Assembly: GCA_030141605.1 (NCBI GenBank)
Contig: JAQGDQ010000263.1
Span: 116,502 to 180,501 of the forward strand
Length of the DNA stretch: 64,000 nucleotides
Direction of reading: 5' to 3'
DNA from: Tubiluchus corallicola
Lineage: Eukaryota; Priapulida; Priapulimorpha; Priapulimorphida; Tubiluchidae
Shown here: positions 21,501-33,995 of the stretch, piece by piece
Layout: every line of letters starts with the position of its first letter
Position numbering within the stretch: the first letter of the stretch is position 1
Position numbers and translations under genes: made by a program
Notes under the pieces: generated by a model
Databases searched by the model: none
The model's input: only the letters and a program-made list of their open reading frames with translations
Told to the model about the DNA's origin: nothing

Positions 21501-22621
21501 GGTCAAGAGCACGTGGGGGCAGTACTGTTTGCTTCACAGCCCCTCACAGGTCCAGCAATGTGGTGTTTGGCTGTTGTGCGCATGCAGCCATGCGCACATG
21601 TCTGAGATAAGATTGGTAGAAAGAGTAGAGTCGCTCATGCAGTGTGTGTTGTCGCATGCTTAAAACCCGTGTACCGATATATTGTTGAACTACGACTATT
21701 TACAACTATTTGTAAGCAAACAATGTTTTTTTGCTTAGGATTTTATCAAGTCTATGTATAAGTTTTCCTATGTTTGTTTATTTAAAATTACAATCACAGC
21801 ATTAAAATTACATACGTTTATTTCGTTTTATCCAGTATTAAAACAATGGCTAAAAATTCTCTGAAGCAGCACCCCCAGTAATTTTACCTACAAGCCACCA
21901 CCGATAAGGATATCAATATTAGTAAAAATTTCATTCCAGCTTCGGGAATGTTGCTAAGCATTTCTTTAGATGCTTCAGTTTAATAAGTTTTAATTTGCAT
22001 GCAACTTTTCCTACCATTTGGTTTTTTGCTCTCCTTCAGAATAAACTGACACTGCATTTGATTTTCCGGAAATGTCATCCGACTGAGATCAAGAGGACTA
22101 CTCAGATCGTCCCCTTGCAACTTATCCCGTATGTGACTCATGAGAATGGAGTAGGGTTGTTCATGGCCTATAAGTGGATACTGTACATCTTCCCGGCTAG
22201 ACTTCACCCACAAACGATAACTTGAGCTAAAGTCAGGCTAAAATAAGGAAATTGCAATACATGTAAAGATGAGAACGTGAATAGTAAGAGAAGAATATAC
22301 TTTTCCCTATGGAAAAAGATTTTTCATACTCAAAAGGTTTAGGTAAATAATTTTGTTCGTGTAAGTAATTCTGTTCTTTGGAACCAGCTTTTTCTTCATG
22401 TCAAAACTTCTACGTCACTTCCTTGTTTTAAACTCGAATAGAACAATTTTACTTTCGCATGCGTTTGTAATCGTTTAATTTTAGTTGCTTCTGAAAATTT
22501 TAATTATCTGGCATAATTTGATAAATTTTAATTTGTGTAGTGTAACATTTTTGGTTCTGTGATCTCATTGTATTTTTACCACTGTAAAGTTAACAAGCAA
22601 TCTTGGAAGTCAGACTAATAA

Positions 22622-22678
<57 letters not shown>

Positions 22679-25600
22679 CGCCGAAATTTAGAATTAGTGA
22701 GAGTAAACACTTTTCTCGATGAAAATAATTGTGATCTCAACAGATTTAAGAAAATGATTTTGTTCCCGTAATACCGTTGTCTGGAACTTAGAACTGGCAG
22801 GAGGATTTTTATTACGAAGGATGCGGAACTCGTTATCTTTACAGATTTTCAACCAAGTTTCACACTTCTCATTGTTATCACGGGTTTAACCCACAGAAGT
22901 GGGAAAAAAACTCTCATTTTAGGCAAAATGTGACTTCAATATAATACTCACGTTTATTTCAAATAATGCAATTGATTTCTGCACACATTCCGCTGCAGTA
23001 TCCACGTTGGTTATGGTAACACATTTATACTGAAAATTAACAACAACAGTCTTGGTAAATTAATGATTCATGATTCAAAAACAAATTATTGTTCTCACAA
23101 AACTACATAAAAAATTAAATATACTCCAAAATTTGGATTTTAAACCAACATAAAACCACTAATTCAGCCAAAAAAGGCATGACATTATACAAAAATGCCA
23201 ATGCTTAGAGACGAAATACTTAAATAAGGGTCAGTAGTTTCTTATTTAATTTTACTCACAACTACAGAAATTGCATTGAGAAAAACTACTCTACTACATT
23301 TTAAACAGAAGATTAAATTGCTTTACTTACATTTACTCCGTTAGATGAGCTGGGATTATATATTTTGAGAGCTACAGTTTTTGGCACCTCCTTCATCTTT
23401 TCTGTGTTTATGACCCTACAACAAAGTTCACAGTTAACAAAGGTCAACACAGAATGTTATGTGGCATCATTTTATATAAACAGCCATTTGCTAAGTCATA
23501 AAAAAGATCTTTGTCATAAAAGTCAAGCAATTTAAAAAAAGCTAATATCCAAAGAGATATCACTTGCCTTGTTAGGTTACCTATCCTATTAGTGTTTACA
23601 GTACTAATATTGTAAATAGTATTGTATGCAATACTACTATAGGTAATAGAATTTCTTCTACCTAACAGTAGTGCTGACTTGAAAGATATACAATAGGCAC
23701 CAATAGTTAGACACTTTTGTTGCTCGGGTTCAGTGATAATTTATTTCTTTAAAGCAAGTATAATTTCAATGGTGGAGGAGATTGTACAATTAGACTCGGA
23801 AACAAACGTAACATTAACACCATCTTGTACAATCCATTTGTTTGAGCATCACGTTACTGTCAAAATCGTTAATTTTATTCTCAAGTTAACGCAATAGATC
23901 ATCATTCTCAATAACAGAAAAGACGCTACATTAGTAAGGGCTCAATAAGCAAAGATGCACTGACTAAGGCATAATCCATGTAAAACAACTGAAGTTACAG
24001 CAGACGGTTTTGCTTTACCCAAATGTCATGTGACAGTTGTAGTTAAGATGCATTGCTGTGCTACATTTAACCTCTGACCTACAGCAGATAGTTTTGCTTT
24101 AGACAATTGTCATGTGACAGTTGTAGTTAAGATGCGTTGATGTGTACACTTGACCTTTGACCTACAGCAACTACGTGTATGCAGAACGAAACTGTGAAAA
24201 GGCTTATTCAACCATTACAAACTAAAACACAGCATTTCATGATCTTAATATCAAATTGTGTTTTATGTTGAATCACATTTCAATGCATTATTCACATAAT
24301 ACATCAAAAGGCACACAGCACAGTACAATTGAATAAAAGACACTAGGCAATCTCTCACTTACTCTTTCAGTTTGTTGAGCCACAAATCCTTAACGTAAGT
24401 TGCTGCAAATGTAGCGACTACATTTGTCGTGGGCCAGCCAATCACAAATGACGTATCAAGACTTCGGTTTGATTCGGAAACTTCACTGACGCAGTCGCTT
24501 AACCATATTTCACTGACCCGTATTCGATGTTTCAACTTGTACGATGTGTTGCTTTTGCTGCAAAAATATATTTATAAATAACTTCCTAGATTTACCGTAT
24601 TTTAATAATTATTTAAACGAAATCTCACAAATTAGTATTAACAAACCACATTGATAATTAGCAATTAATAAGTACATAAATTATATTCTCTCAATTAAAT
24701 TTTAAAATTATAAAAGTTCTCAACATAAAGTTAGCTTGAACGTGATGTAATTTAGTTGGTCAATTCAAGCGACGTATAAATGCACAGAATAGATCAAAAG
24801 CAGAAGAATTTTACAAATTAATGATTATTATTTTTGAAATGTCGTAGGTAATTCTGTGCAATTAAATGAGTAATCAACTCACTTGGCTTTTGCTACCAGC
24901 AACAAATCGCTGAATAAGAATAAATGCCGATCGCCCTGCAAAATAAACAAAATTTTACATGAATATCTTCATAGTGATAGTAGTTATTTATAATTCTGTT
25001 TTTACCTTGCTAATAACGATTTTTAAACAAAGAAAAACTCGTACAAAGTTAGAACAGGACTAAATTAAGCATACCAACATTCTCTTGCCTATAAAAGTTG
25101 GCAATTGTTCCTTATATTTGAATAATTAGCTTAGAAAATTAATTAACGGCAACCGAACACAGCTATTGCTTACGTCAGAAACTAACCACAGTTTGTGCAA
25201 TGGCAGGCATCTTCCCTTGCGCATCAAGCACATTTGCATAAGTGTTACAGCACTGCTTAAACGTGCGATGTCACGAAAAATGGGTTTACATCATATGACG
25301 TCAGAAACTAACACTGCAGTTCATGATCATGCTTATCACTGTACCGCCTTCTATCTGTCGGCCAAGCGAATGTGACAAAAAGGCGCCGCTGCCAATCTTA
25401 GTAGATTCACTGAGCCGCGCGTAGCTTTGAAAGTTTAATGAAATTTGAGCATCCGAGGTAATTATTATTTAATCTAAGCTTTGATTTAAAATAAGCTTTT
25501 GTAGTTCTCAATATTTTAGAGCATTCTTTATTGTGAACTCGTGTTTACACAATCATCCAGTTTTCCTTTAAACTTATACTGCATAGAGTTTCCATATTAA

Positions 25601-28600
25601 GCAAACAATACGATCGCACACGAGAATTGTGAAGCGAAGTAAAAGATGAACAAATTAAAAACAACTTACGCTGTTGAGTTGCACAGCCCCCTCCATAACA
25701 TAAAATCTATTGTTGTTATTGCCTGAGCTAGAGTAAGTAGACCTATTGTCGACATCACTTTGTGTTCTGTAACAAATATTAGTCAATACGCATTTGTGTC
25801 ACTTGCTGGTATGCAATACAGGTGGCACCACTTGCACTGAGTACATTTGAAGCAAGGAGTGAAATTCCAATAATAGAAGCACTGATGCTCTTTATTTGCA
25901 ATAATAATTTCTTTCAATTCAAAAATCAACATATTTCAAGTAAAGTTAAGAGTTTGCTGCTACCGAATCGCTGGAAATAAGAAATGATGAAAATCAAAGC
26001 ATATAAACCAGAGCAAAACGATTTAAACGTCATCATCATCATCACCATCATCATCATTGTCATCATCTTTATCATTATCGTCATCCTCAACATCATCACC
26101 ATTCATAATCATCACGTCACTAATCTCTTGAGCAATTTTACAGCAAGTAAAAACAACAATATAACATAGTAACAACAATATATACATAATATATTAATAT
26201 AATATATATAATATAATATATATAATAATATGATATCATCATTATCAATATATCAATAATAAAAAGTAACATATAATAGTTACACATAAGCAAAATCTTA
26301 ATATTCTGGTAAAAATTACATGATATCACTCGAACACAGTCGCAGTGAGTTCTGAGCACGTGTACTATAAAGATTTGTGTTGTGGTTCTGTGACGCCATC
26401 CAATATGGCACCGCCTTGACAGTCTTGCGGTAGTATTTAAAATGAAAAAAACAGGAAATTCTTTTAAAGTGAGTATTTGCCTCTAAGCGTTATAATTCTT
26501 TAGCGAAATTTTTCCGAGATTCGCTTTAACTAGGCCCTTGCTTGCACTTTAAAGCTTGCACTTTAAAGCATTTTATAAACAAGTACTTACGAAAGAGACA
26601 AAGAAAAGTTTGATTTTTTCTTATTTTGACGGCGTTGCAATGACTTGCCCTTCTGTGGTAGCAGACCCAGAAGTCCCAAGTCATCGTTGGGGAAAAGATT
26701 CTGCACTTTTTCCAGTCGATACTCATTCTGAATATCTGCGTGTATTAGATCCATGGGTTCAGAAATCTGCTTTACCATCTGAAAATAGATTTGAAAAGCT
26801 TAAGTTTGAAGAAGAATCACTTGAATAATGATAAAATGAATAATTTTGATAATTTTTTCAAAAGCTTAGGTTTGAAGAAGCATCACTTGAATGATGATAA
26901 AATGAATAATTTTGATAATTTTTTCAAAAGCTTAGGTTTGAAGAAGCATCACTTGAATGATGATAAAATGAATAATATTGATAATTTTTTCAAAAGCTTA
27001 GGTTTGAAGAAGCATCAGTTGAATGATGATAAAATGAATAATTTTGATAATTTTTTCAAAAGCTTAGGTTTGAAGAAGCATCATTTGAATGATGATAAAA
27101 TGAATAATTTTGATAATTTTTTCAAAAGCTTAGGTTTGAAGAAGCATCAGTTGAATGATGATAAAATGAATAATTTTGATAATTTTTTCAAAAGCTTAGG
27201 TTTGAAGAAGCATCACTTGATTGATGATAAAATGAATAATTTTGATAATTTTTTCAAAAGCTTAGGTTTGAAGAAGCATCACTTGATTGATGATAAAATG
27301 AATAATTTTGATAATTTTTTCAAAAGCTTAGGTTTGAAGAAGCATCACTTGAATGATGATAAAATGAATAATTTTGATAATTTTTTCAAAAGCTTAGGTT
27401 TGAAGAAGCATCACTTGAATGATGAAAAAATGAATAATTTTGATAATTTTTTCAAAAGCTTAGGTTTGAAGAAGCATCATTTGAAAGATGATAAAATGAA
27501 TAATTTTGATAATTTTTTCAAAAGCTTAGGTTTGAAGAAGCATCACTTGAATGATGATAAAATGAATAATTTTGATAATTTTTTCAAAAGCTTAGGTTTG
27601 AAGAAGCATCACTTGAATGATGATAAAATGAATAATTTTGATAATTTTTTCAAAAGCTTAGGTTTGAAGAAGCATCACTTGAATGATGATAAAATGAATA
27701 ATTTTGAAATTTTTTTCAAAAGCTTAGGTTTGAAGAAGCATCATTTGAAAGATGATAAAATGAATAATTTTGATAATTTTTTCAAAAGCTTAGGTTTGAA
27801 GAAGCATCACTTGAATGATGATAAAATGAATAATTTTGATCATTTTTTCAAAAGCTTAGGTTTGAAGAAGCATCACTTGAATGATGATAAAATGAATAAT
27901 TTTGATCATTTTTTCAAAAGTTTAGGTTTGAAGAAGCATCACTTGAGTGATGGTAAATTGAATAATTTTGATAATTTTTTTCAAAATAGAACTTTATTGC
28001 CGACTGGTTTCGAACAATTACTGTTCAAAAGTTGTCCGAAACCGGTCGGTAATAAAATTCTATTTTGAAAATTATCAAAATTATTACTTATTTATCAAAA
28101 TAATATGGATAATTCAAATTTCGATAACGTTCATAAAATGCTTTTTATTCAGGCAGCTAACTGAGTTTGGAAAATGGCATTCGAAAAGTCGAACTACCAT
28201 TGGCCAACGACTAAAAACTTGTTTACGTGAATGATAACATCACGTTGAAACAAACCACTTCATGGGTTACTTTTCAAGCGAGTAAATGATCAGAATTCTG
28301 TGTAATAGCCATGGCTACTTACAGTGTTGGTCCTGGCAGATGCCTTGTGCAGTTCATCAAAGTCTGGATGCGTAGATTGTGTCTCTAACAAAACTTCTCT
28401 GATGTATTTCTCATAATCCCACAGCCGCTGTACCTGAAGCCAAAACAACCACTAATTAAACTAATGAGTACATCAATCCATCAGTTCTCATTAATAATTA
28501 ACTAGACTTTCATTTGTTGTTTGGCCTGGCAAATGCTGTGTGTGTGTTTTTTAAAGATCAAAAGTGAAAACTACAGCTGTTCAAAGTCCACTTGTCATAG

Positions 28601-31600
28601 CCTGCAATGCACTAATCTGTTAGTCTAGTAATTCATATAGGTCACGCAATATAGTGGGCGTATATAAAAGCAAAATCTATTTAGGCAGAAGACGAGGAAA
28701 TTCTGAATAACCCTGAAATAATTTCATGTGTTAATTTGAACCAGCGATTCTCAAAAGGAGATTGGTGTTTCTGGTACAGTAGCAAGGAAGTGTTAACAAA
28801 TGCCAGAGGCACCAATGTTTTCTCCATATATTTACTGTCAATTAACGAGATAGTGGTAAAGGAACTGCGCGTTAGTTATCAAAATTTTTATCACCTAGGT
28901 TTTTTAAATCAACATGTCACCAATTTTGGCGAAATCCAAACATATAAAAAAAAACTACAAGCATGATGCACTAACGTCTAAAACCAACTAGACAGACTAG
29001 CAAGAGTGTTAAGAAAATAAAAGTACAGACATTCTCAAAGTCAAACAGTCATCCGCCTATCTCATATTCCGTATAGCATGTTACACACTTCATCCAAAAA
29101 CTATAACAATAACATTTATGGATAATTTATTGCTTTTTTGAGTGACAAAAGAAAGGAATGTCTTTGTCATGCACCTGTCTGGCAGGTGCAAGCCTTAATC
29201 CCGAATCCACAAGTGTTTCCTTTGAAAAAAAAATACACAAAGGGAATATTTTTCTGGAACCACAGAGAAACACCAAGAAGAGGTTTTTTTAAATTGGGGC
29301 AATGCAATGGTATCCCATTATAGATAATGCCAACGAGTAAGCAAAAAACTCAATGAAAAAATGTATCTAAAAAGACACGGTGAATGAAACATACAACATT
29401 ACGAAGACCTTTTTCATATTCAAAGACACTAGGTAACAAATTTCGTTAGCGAAGTCCCCGTATACAAAAACACAACTGCTTCAGCCCTAAGAACGTTTAA
29501 ACAAAATTCGACACAAAGACGAAAAGATTCACATTAAACTCACATTAAATGAATAATCTTATCGCGTATTCGAGAGGCATAGTCAGTAAATTATTGATGA
29601 CTCACTGATTATTTAGAACATTTTGTCTACAGCCTTACCATCATCACAAACAAGCAATGCCTCTAAAACCAATCGAATCTTGCCACTTCTTCCCGAAGAT
29701 GTCAGCGGACAAAGAACTCGTAAAAACCTCCACACAGGCGCATAGTAAAATTCTAATTTTTTTTGTTCAGCAGTTAAACACACAGTGCCAAGCAATTTAT
29801 CACTCTAAACACGTTCAGCAGTGTGTCATAATGGTGTGAGTTTACAACCAAGACGTACAGGTGAAGACTTGCTAATGCCATAATCTGTACGCTCACAATG
29901 GATAAGATGCGCGAATAGGAGAGGTTCTATATCGATCAACAAACCCGGTGTGAGCATTAATTAGAATTTCAACAAGGAGCAGCACAGATGCCGGGTATCA
30001 GGTAAAAGAAATGGCGGACCTACTACACCCCTCCGTAATGGCGGCTCTACTACACCCCTCCGCATTCACTTATGAAGAATGACATAGAAGAACAAAAGTG
30101 AACTAACACAAATGTTTTTAATATTAGTTTTTAGACTTAGAGATTTCAAGCTAATAATTGCGTCTACATTTTGTGAAAACGAAACGCATTGCAAACCCAA
30201 AATGATTGCTCCCTGTTGGTACGTTCACACCTGCATTACGTCATAGTTACTTCACGGACAGTCAATGCCTCGATAACCAATTATAGTCATAACCGCATAT
30301 CAAGGTTTCTTGAAAAATCTTACGCGCGATTTGATCAAATTGTAGTTCTACTGCCCTATTTGATTCAGCGAGCTGCAAACGGCAGTAATTTCGTCAAAAA
30401 ATCCCCATAAAACACTTTATACGAAAAAAAGTTAATGACACGTTTAATGCGTTTTAAAAATCATTATTAAAGTCAATAAATTATTAGAAGACACTGTTCA
30501 CAGTGTTGGTGAAGTCAATAAAGCAAATGCCAATAACAGCTTAGCAATCAGGAGTGGAACATTATATTGATTGTAGCAAGTAATATCGACGTAATTTAGT
30601 GGGTGGGGGGTGCTACCTCACGCAGCAATAATGTTAAAGGACTACTATGCAGGATACGAAAGCATGTGTCAAAAACTATGGTGTCAAGTAACAATTTAGC
30701 CATCGATTAGCACCATTAATGACAATAATATTCAAATTAACTGTTACAAGATTGGCTGAGCGTGTATAAAATATTTTATGTATCATGAATTAGGCGTACG
30801 TGTGGATGTTGTACTAAAGTCTAAATGAATTGTTTCATGCTAATTAGGCAAATCGATTTAAACGAATTAGCTGTCGGTCTGATGATTAACTATGGAAAAT
30901 CAGACACAACAGAAGTAAAAACATAACAACATTACTCATACATTCATTAAATGCATTTGTTATACCTCACTAAGATTAGGTGCATTACTTGAAGCATGTT
31001 CAACTGGGTCAGACGTTCATATTTACACGACAAAATTTAAAAACTTACTATTAAAATGCCGAAAGAGAGGAGAATTTTTGGACACGGGTATCCCAGCTGG
31101 ACTAAGTTATTATAAGTTATAATCATACATCTGTATAATCAAATATGTTTACGTTAAAATACGCACCAGTACATAAGGCCAGTTTTGTTAGAAATGCACC
31201 TATTTTGACAGCCGTTGTATTGCAATTGCATAGTCACAAGGGAACCGCATGTGACTTTACAATCAGAAACATACGTTAAGGGCGTACAATGAAAATTGAA
31301 AGCACTTCTCTCTATTGTGTAGCAAAAATTGGCATCTAAGGTATTAATTTTTCAGGTAAAAATCTGTGTGAAAGTCTCCAATGCTTTGTTCTACCCCCTG
31401 TAGCGATAAAATGATTAGGCGCGTTCTAAATATGGACAAAGAAATCAAAATTGGGACACTAATCATATTAAAGCAAAATTAATTCCCGTATGACTGTAAT
31501 CTGCGCCAACATCTCTGCATTGTTGCTACGGCCGTACAAAGAAATTCACATAAAACAGCGCCGTGCAGCGACCTTAAAAAACACTAAAATTAGGTTAGAT

Positions 31601-33995
31601 ATACAATAATGAATTAAACGGTTTCGCTTTCTCTACAGTTCATTGCCATATGAAAACACTAAAATATGCAGATTTCTTTATATAGGAAGCAACTGAATAA
31701 TCTTATGTTTATACGCGTAAACCGTATTGTTGTTACGTGAAGAAGTATGTCAAGAGACCCCGCCTCGTTAAATTAGGAAAAAAGTAAGAGTGCTGGCCGA
31801 AAAGGCCCTTAATGATGCGTTTCAAGTTCAAAATAATCAATTTTACAAGTGCCATAGAAAGAGCATGAGCATGGCTAAAATAAGGACACGTAATGCTTAA
31901 AACATCCGTGACATTCAACTTGTTTAGAAAGTTCCTATTTACGTACAACTAAAACAAACTAAACAAACGCATAGACCACAATGGGTGGATGGCATAGGAG
32001 ATTTCGTATTTCATAAAAAGAAATTATTTTTACTCCTGCAATTTGCTTATGTCTAGGCCTGTTGTTAAGTCATCCAGCATATTACTAGGAGAATCAAACA
32101 AAGTTCTTACATACCGTCAGGTAGAATCAACATCAAGCTTGTGTTCGCAGAACAAAACTAAATCATTAACGCAATTGGCCACGTAGTTTCATTTTTAACA
32201 GAGTGAAACACAAAATGCTTCGAGTGGCAACGAAAGCAGAACGACAAGTTCTTAGTTATAAATTTCTCGGATAAAGAAATAAGTTATGTCGGCACAAATA
32301 ATGTCATTCGATTTTAAAATGCATCGATTTTCTTACTGTCATAAAAAATCACGTTTACTAAGAAATATCGTAAGCTTATGTTACTTACGTACAATAATAC
32401 AAGTTTTCGGAAACTCGTATTTCACGCTGTTGGTGCCCAAAGGCAAGTGTACAGGCCAGACCAAGCAAATAAACACGATTGCGTTTATCACCCTGTTAAT
32501 AGACTGGCACACTTCAAAAGCATTTACATGTAGTTTACTTAGGTACATGTATGTCGCAATAAACAATGGCTGCTTGCACTGAACTGACAGAATAATTAGA
32601 CAACTTATTGTCCAAACTGCCATAATTTCTTAAACTTAGACAAAAATTTTAAAATCGAAGTAATTAGCGTAATTATATATTCTATATGCGTGTATTTTGT
32701 TGTTATGGTAAATAGTTGCTTGCATTACAAACTGATCAGGAAGCTTCGTCAAACACGACGCAAAAAACATCAACAAAGGCTTTGATTTACATTTAAAAAT
32801 CGTGCAACTTCAACACGAATTTCATAATGGCACATGAGCATAGCAATATGTTTTGCATGATTTTCTGTTGACATATGAGTTAAATAAACATGAAATCTTT
32901 GAGACGTTTAACGTTCACTGCATGTATAATGACGCCCATCTTAAACAAATCATAAAACTTTGAATGACAACAAATACATTTTCCTTGGACATGATTAATT
33001 TGTTCGAGGTTTCAAGGGTATGACACTAAAATTCAGTGTGAATAGGCTCCTCTAACAAGCTTTAAAACATCTCGTAAAATTGATGAAGTGATTTTCAATA
33101 AGTTTTTAATTGTTACAAAACCTTAGTGATGCCGACAAAGAACAAAATTTGATGCTGCGGCTCCGTGTAAATAAAAATAAGGTGACGTTTTAGTCACGTG
33201 ATAAAATCCCTCAACACATATTATTTTCTCAAAACGAGAAGGCGTTTTGTGCGTCATCTATTTCAGACTTCAATCTCACGTATTTGCATATCTGTATAAA
33301 TGTGGGTTTACGGTATACTGTATACTTACTTTTAATGTTTGTATTTTGTGAATCATTCAAAAAAATCCATTTAATCCTCGCGCACACATTAAACTCGGAA
33401 TGACTTTCCAGCGTCAAACTGTAAATTTTACCTGAATTCCACCTGTTGCCAAGTCTGGTACGGAAACTGATGGCCGCAGTGACAGGACCTTCTCTGACGT
33501 CACGTGTCTGTTGACTAGAGCGCCATCAGAAATTCTCCTACCAGGAATCTTTGTCCATCTCTTTAGAGGAAATAATTTCCTTTTCTTGTGGGCAGTACCT
33601 TTTTTCTTAAGTGGCTCCCATTCGTTGTTATCGACGGTGTCACCTTCCCCCTTGAAGGGGGTTAATGGAATTTCCGCCATATTTTCTTCTAATTTTGGTA
33701 AAACACGAACTCCAGTGGCGCAGTTCAGCTGCTTACATGAGATATCATAAGAATCATGAAAAACATTAGTGTTGGACTGGTTGGTATCACTGGCCGCTAA
33801 ATGTTCAGCAATGAAATCAGATGTTGATGTATCTTTAAAATATGATAGTCTTTCTTGTGCTTCATTGTCATCGCCATCATCAATATCATCAACAGTCGCA
33901 AACATTGCAGCAGGTTGAACAGACGAGGACTCACGCGGATGCAGCTTGGACAGGGTGTAACCTCTCTTCTTGGAAGCAATCATGCCAAAAAACAT
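16388..33995 (-). CDS. ARHGAP20: ARHGAP20-type protein: half DH, PH, Ras-association and RhoGAP domains
   Basis: Exons in transcription order: 33432-33995 (one alternative first exon), 28323-28433, 26591-26778, 25670-25766, 24883-24935, 24363-24557, 23331-23415, 22952-23029, 22015-22237, 20917-21086, 20359-20520, 19872-19978, 19464-19653, 19180-19333, 18765-18939, 16388-18584. The 15 common exons total 4185 bases, exactly in frame; with this first exon the protein has 1582 residues. Domains: C-terminal DH half (VQRL, HPDF), PH (RHLFLFSDLLLVAK, GWPTTNVVATF), Ras-association (YPLIGHE, MQCQFILK), RhoGAP with arginine finger in GIFRKT and the conserved Asn in NKMNANNLS. This order and these motifs match vertebrate ARHGAP20 from memory, except for the DH part. 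Predicted role: switching off Rho GTPases, probably under Rap/Ras control through the Ras-association domain. Introns hold MITEs and satellites. Confidence 0.9.
20731..20782. repeat. Near-perfect AT palindrome in a RhoGAP intron
   Basis: Two 24-bp arms around a 4-base centre. Each arm reads TAAACATATATATTTACATA then TGTA (or the complement). It lies between the exons at 20359 and 20917. It could extrude as a cruciform; no element boundaries are visible. Confidence 0.85.
22621..22678 (+). repeat. (ATT)n microsatellite
   Basis: About 18 ATT units, one interrupted, in the RhoGAP intron upstream of the exon at 22015. Confidence 0.95.
23950..24208 (-). mobile_element. MITE family B, truncated copy with internal duplication
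   Basis: The right end (AACTGTGAAAAGGCTTATT) and much of the interior match the copies at 8751 and 46142, but the left end is missing. An internal segment of about 85 bp with GTCATGTGACAGTTGTAGTTAAG-like sequence occurs twice in tandem, unlike the other copies. It lies in a RhoGAP intron, about 150 bp before the exon at 24363. Confidence 0.7.
25080..25571 (+). mobile_element. MITE family A, copy 2, left end lost
   Basis: It matches the copy at 1451-1993 in inverse orientation and ends in CCAGTTTTCC + TTAA. About 60 bp at the left end, including the TIR, are missing. It carries a CRE palindrome at 25296-25303. It sits in the RhoGAP intron between the exons at 24883 and 25670; its right end is about 100 bp from the latter. 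Confidence 0.85.
26029..26262 (+). repeat. CAT-rich microsatellite followed by AT palindromes
   Basis: Imperfect CATCAT repeats at 26029-26105, then runs of TATA/AATATA near 26160-26262 that are partly self-complementary. In a RhoGAP intron; non-coding. Confidence 0.8.
26797..27976 (+). repeat. 66-bp satellite, 17 units, open in one frame, in RhoGAP intron
   Basis: Seventeen head-to-tail 66-bp units plus degenerate ends. On the plus strand the period keeps one frame open for about 425 codons with a 22-residue unit (MNNFDNFF-KSLGLKKHHLNDDK). Most unit differences change the amino acid (His/Gln, Asn/Ile, Asn/Lys, Asp/Glu, Asp/His) and few are silent, so there is no sign of selection on a protein. 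The array starts within about 20 bp of the RhoGAP exon at 26591-26778 and forms the distal part of its 3' splice region on the minus strand. Confidence 0.9.
27981..28068. mobile_element. 88-bp hairpin at the edge of the 66-bp satellite
   Basis: Arms of about 36 bp: TCAAAATAGAACTTTATTGC and CGACTGGTTTCGAACAA, mirrored with a few mismatches after a loop of about 12 bases. It starts where the satellite stops, at a TTTTTTCAAAA sequence also present in each satellite unit. Possibly a small foldback element or the founder or terminator of the array. The family is not known to me. Confidence 0.7.
28434..33431. other. ARHGAP20: Long first intron of RhoGAP (shortest form), no exon recognised
   Basis: AT-rich DNA with no frame I can assign. 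A 27-bp direct duplication around ATGGCGG-CTACTACACCCCTCCG sits at 30010-30064 and gives two YY1-like ATGGCGG sites. A minus-strand frame at 29627-29795 ends at a good donor (GATG/GTAAGG) but its phase does not fit the common exon and it has no family resemblance. Confidence 0.5.
33432..33995 (-). CDS. ARHGAP20: Alternative first coding exon A of the RhoGAP gene
   Basis: The exon starts at ATG 33993-33995 with an in-frame stop four codons upstream, as expected for a first coding exon. It runs 188 codons to a donor (ATTCAG/GTAAAA) in phase 0, the phase of the common exon at 28323-28433. The peptide is hydrophilic with an acidic patch (DDIDDGDDNEAQE), a basic patch (KKKGTAHKKRK) and RRISDG, RHVTSE and SVSVPD motifs that look like phosphorylation sites. 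No fold recognised. Linkage to the RhoGAP rests on strand, phase and lack of any other acceptor gene nearby. Confidence 0.65.
33495..33506. promoter_or_regulatory. Overlapping CRE and E-box inside exon A
   Basis: TGACGTCACGTG combines a full CRE palindrome with CACGTG. It falls in coding sequence near the 3' end of exon A, so any regulatory role is conjecture. Confidence 0.3.

Noticed and set aside
28000-28060. Hairpin with TCCGAAACC as a hammerhead core
   Set aside because: CTGATGA is absent on both strands.
26791-28068. 425-codon repeat protein
   Set aside because: It is a 66-bp satellite within a RhoGAP intron on the opposite strand. Differences between units are mostly non-synonymous and no promoter or splice context is seen.
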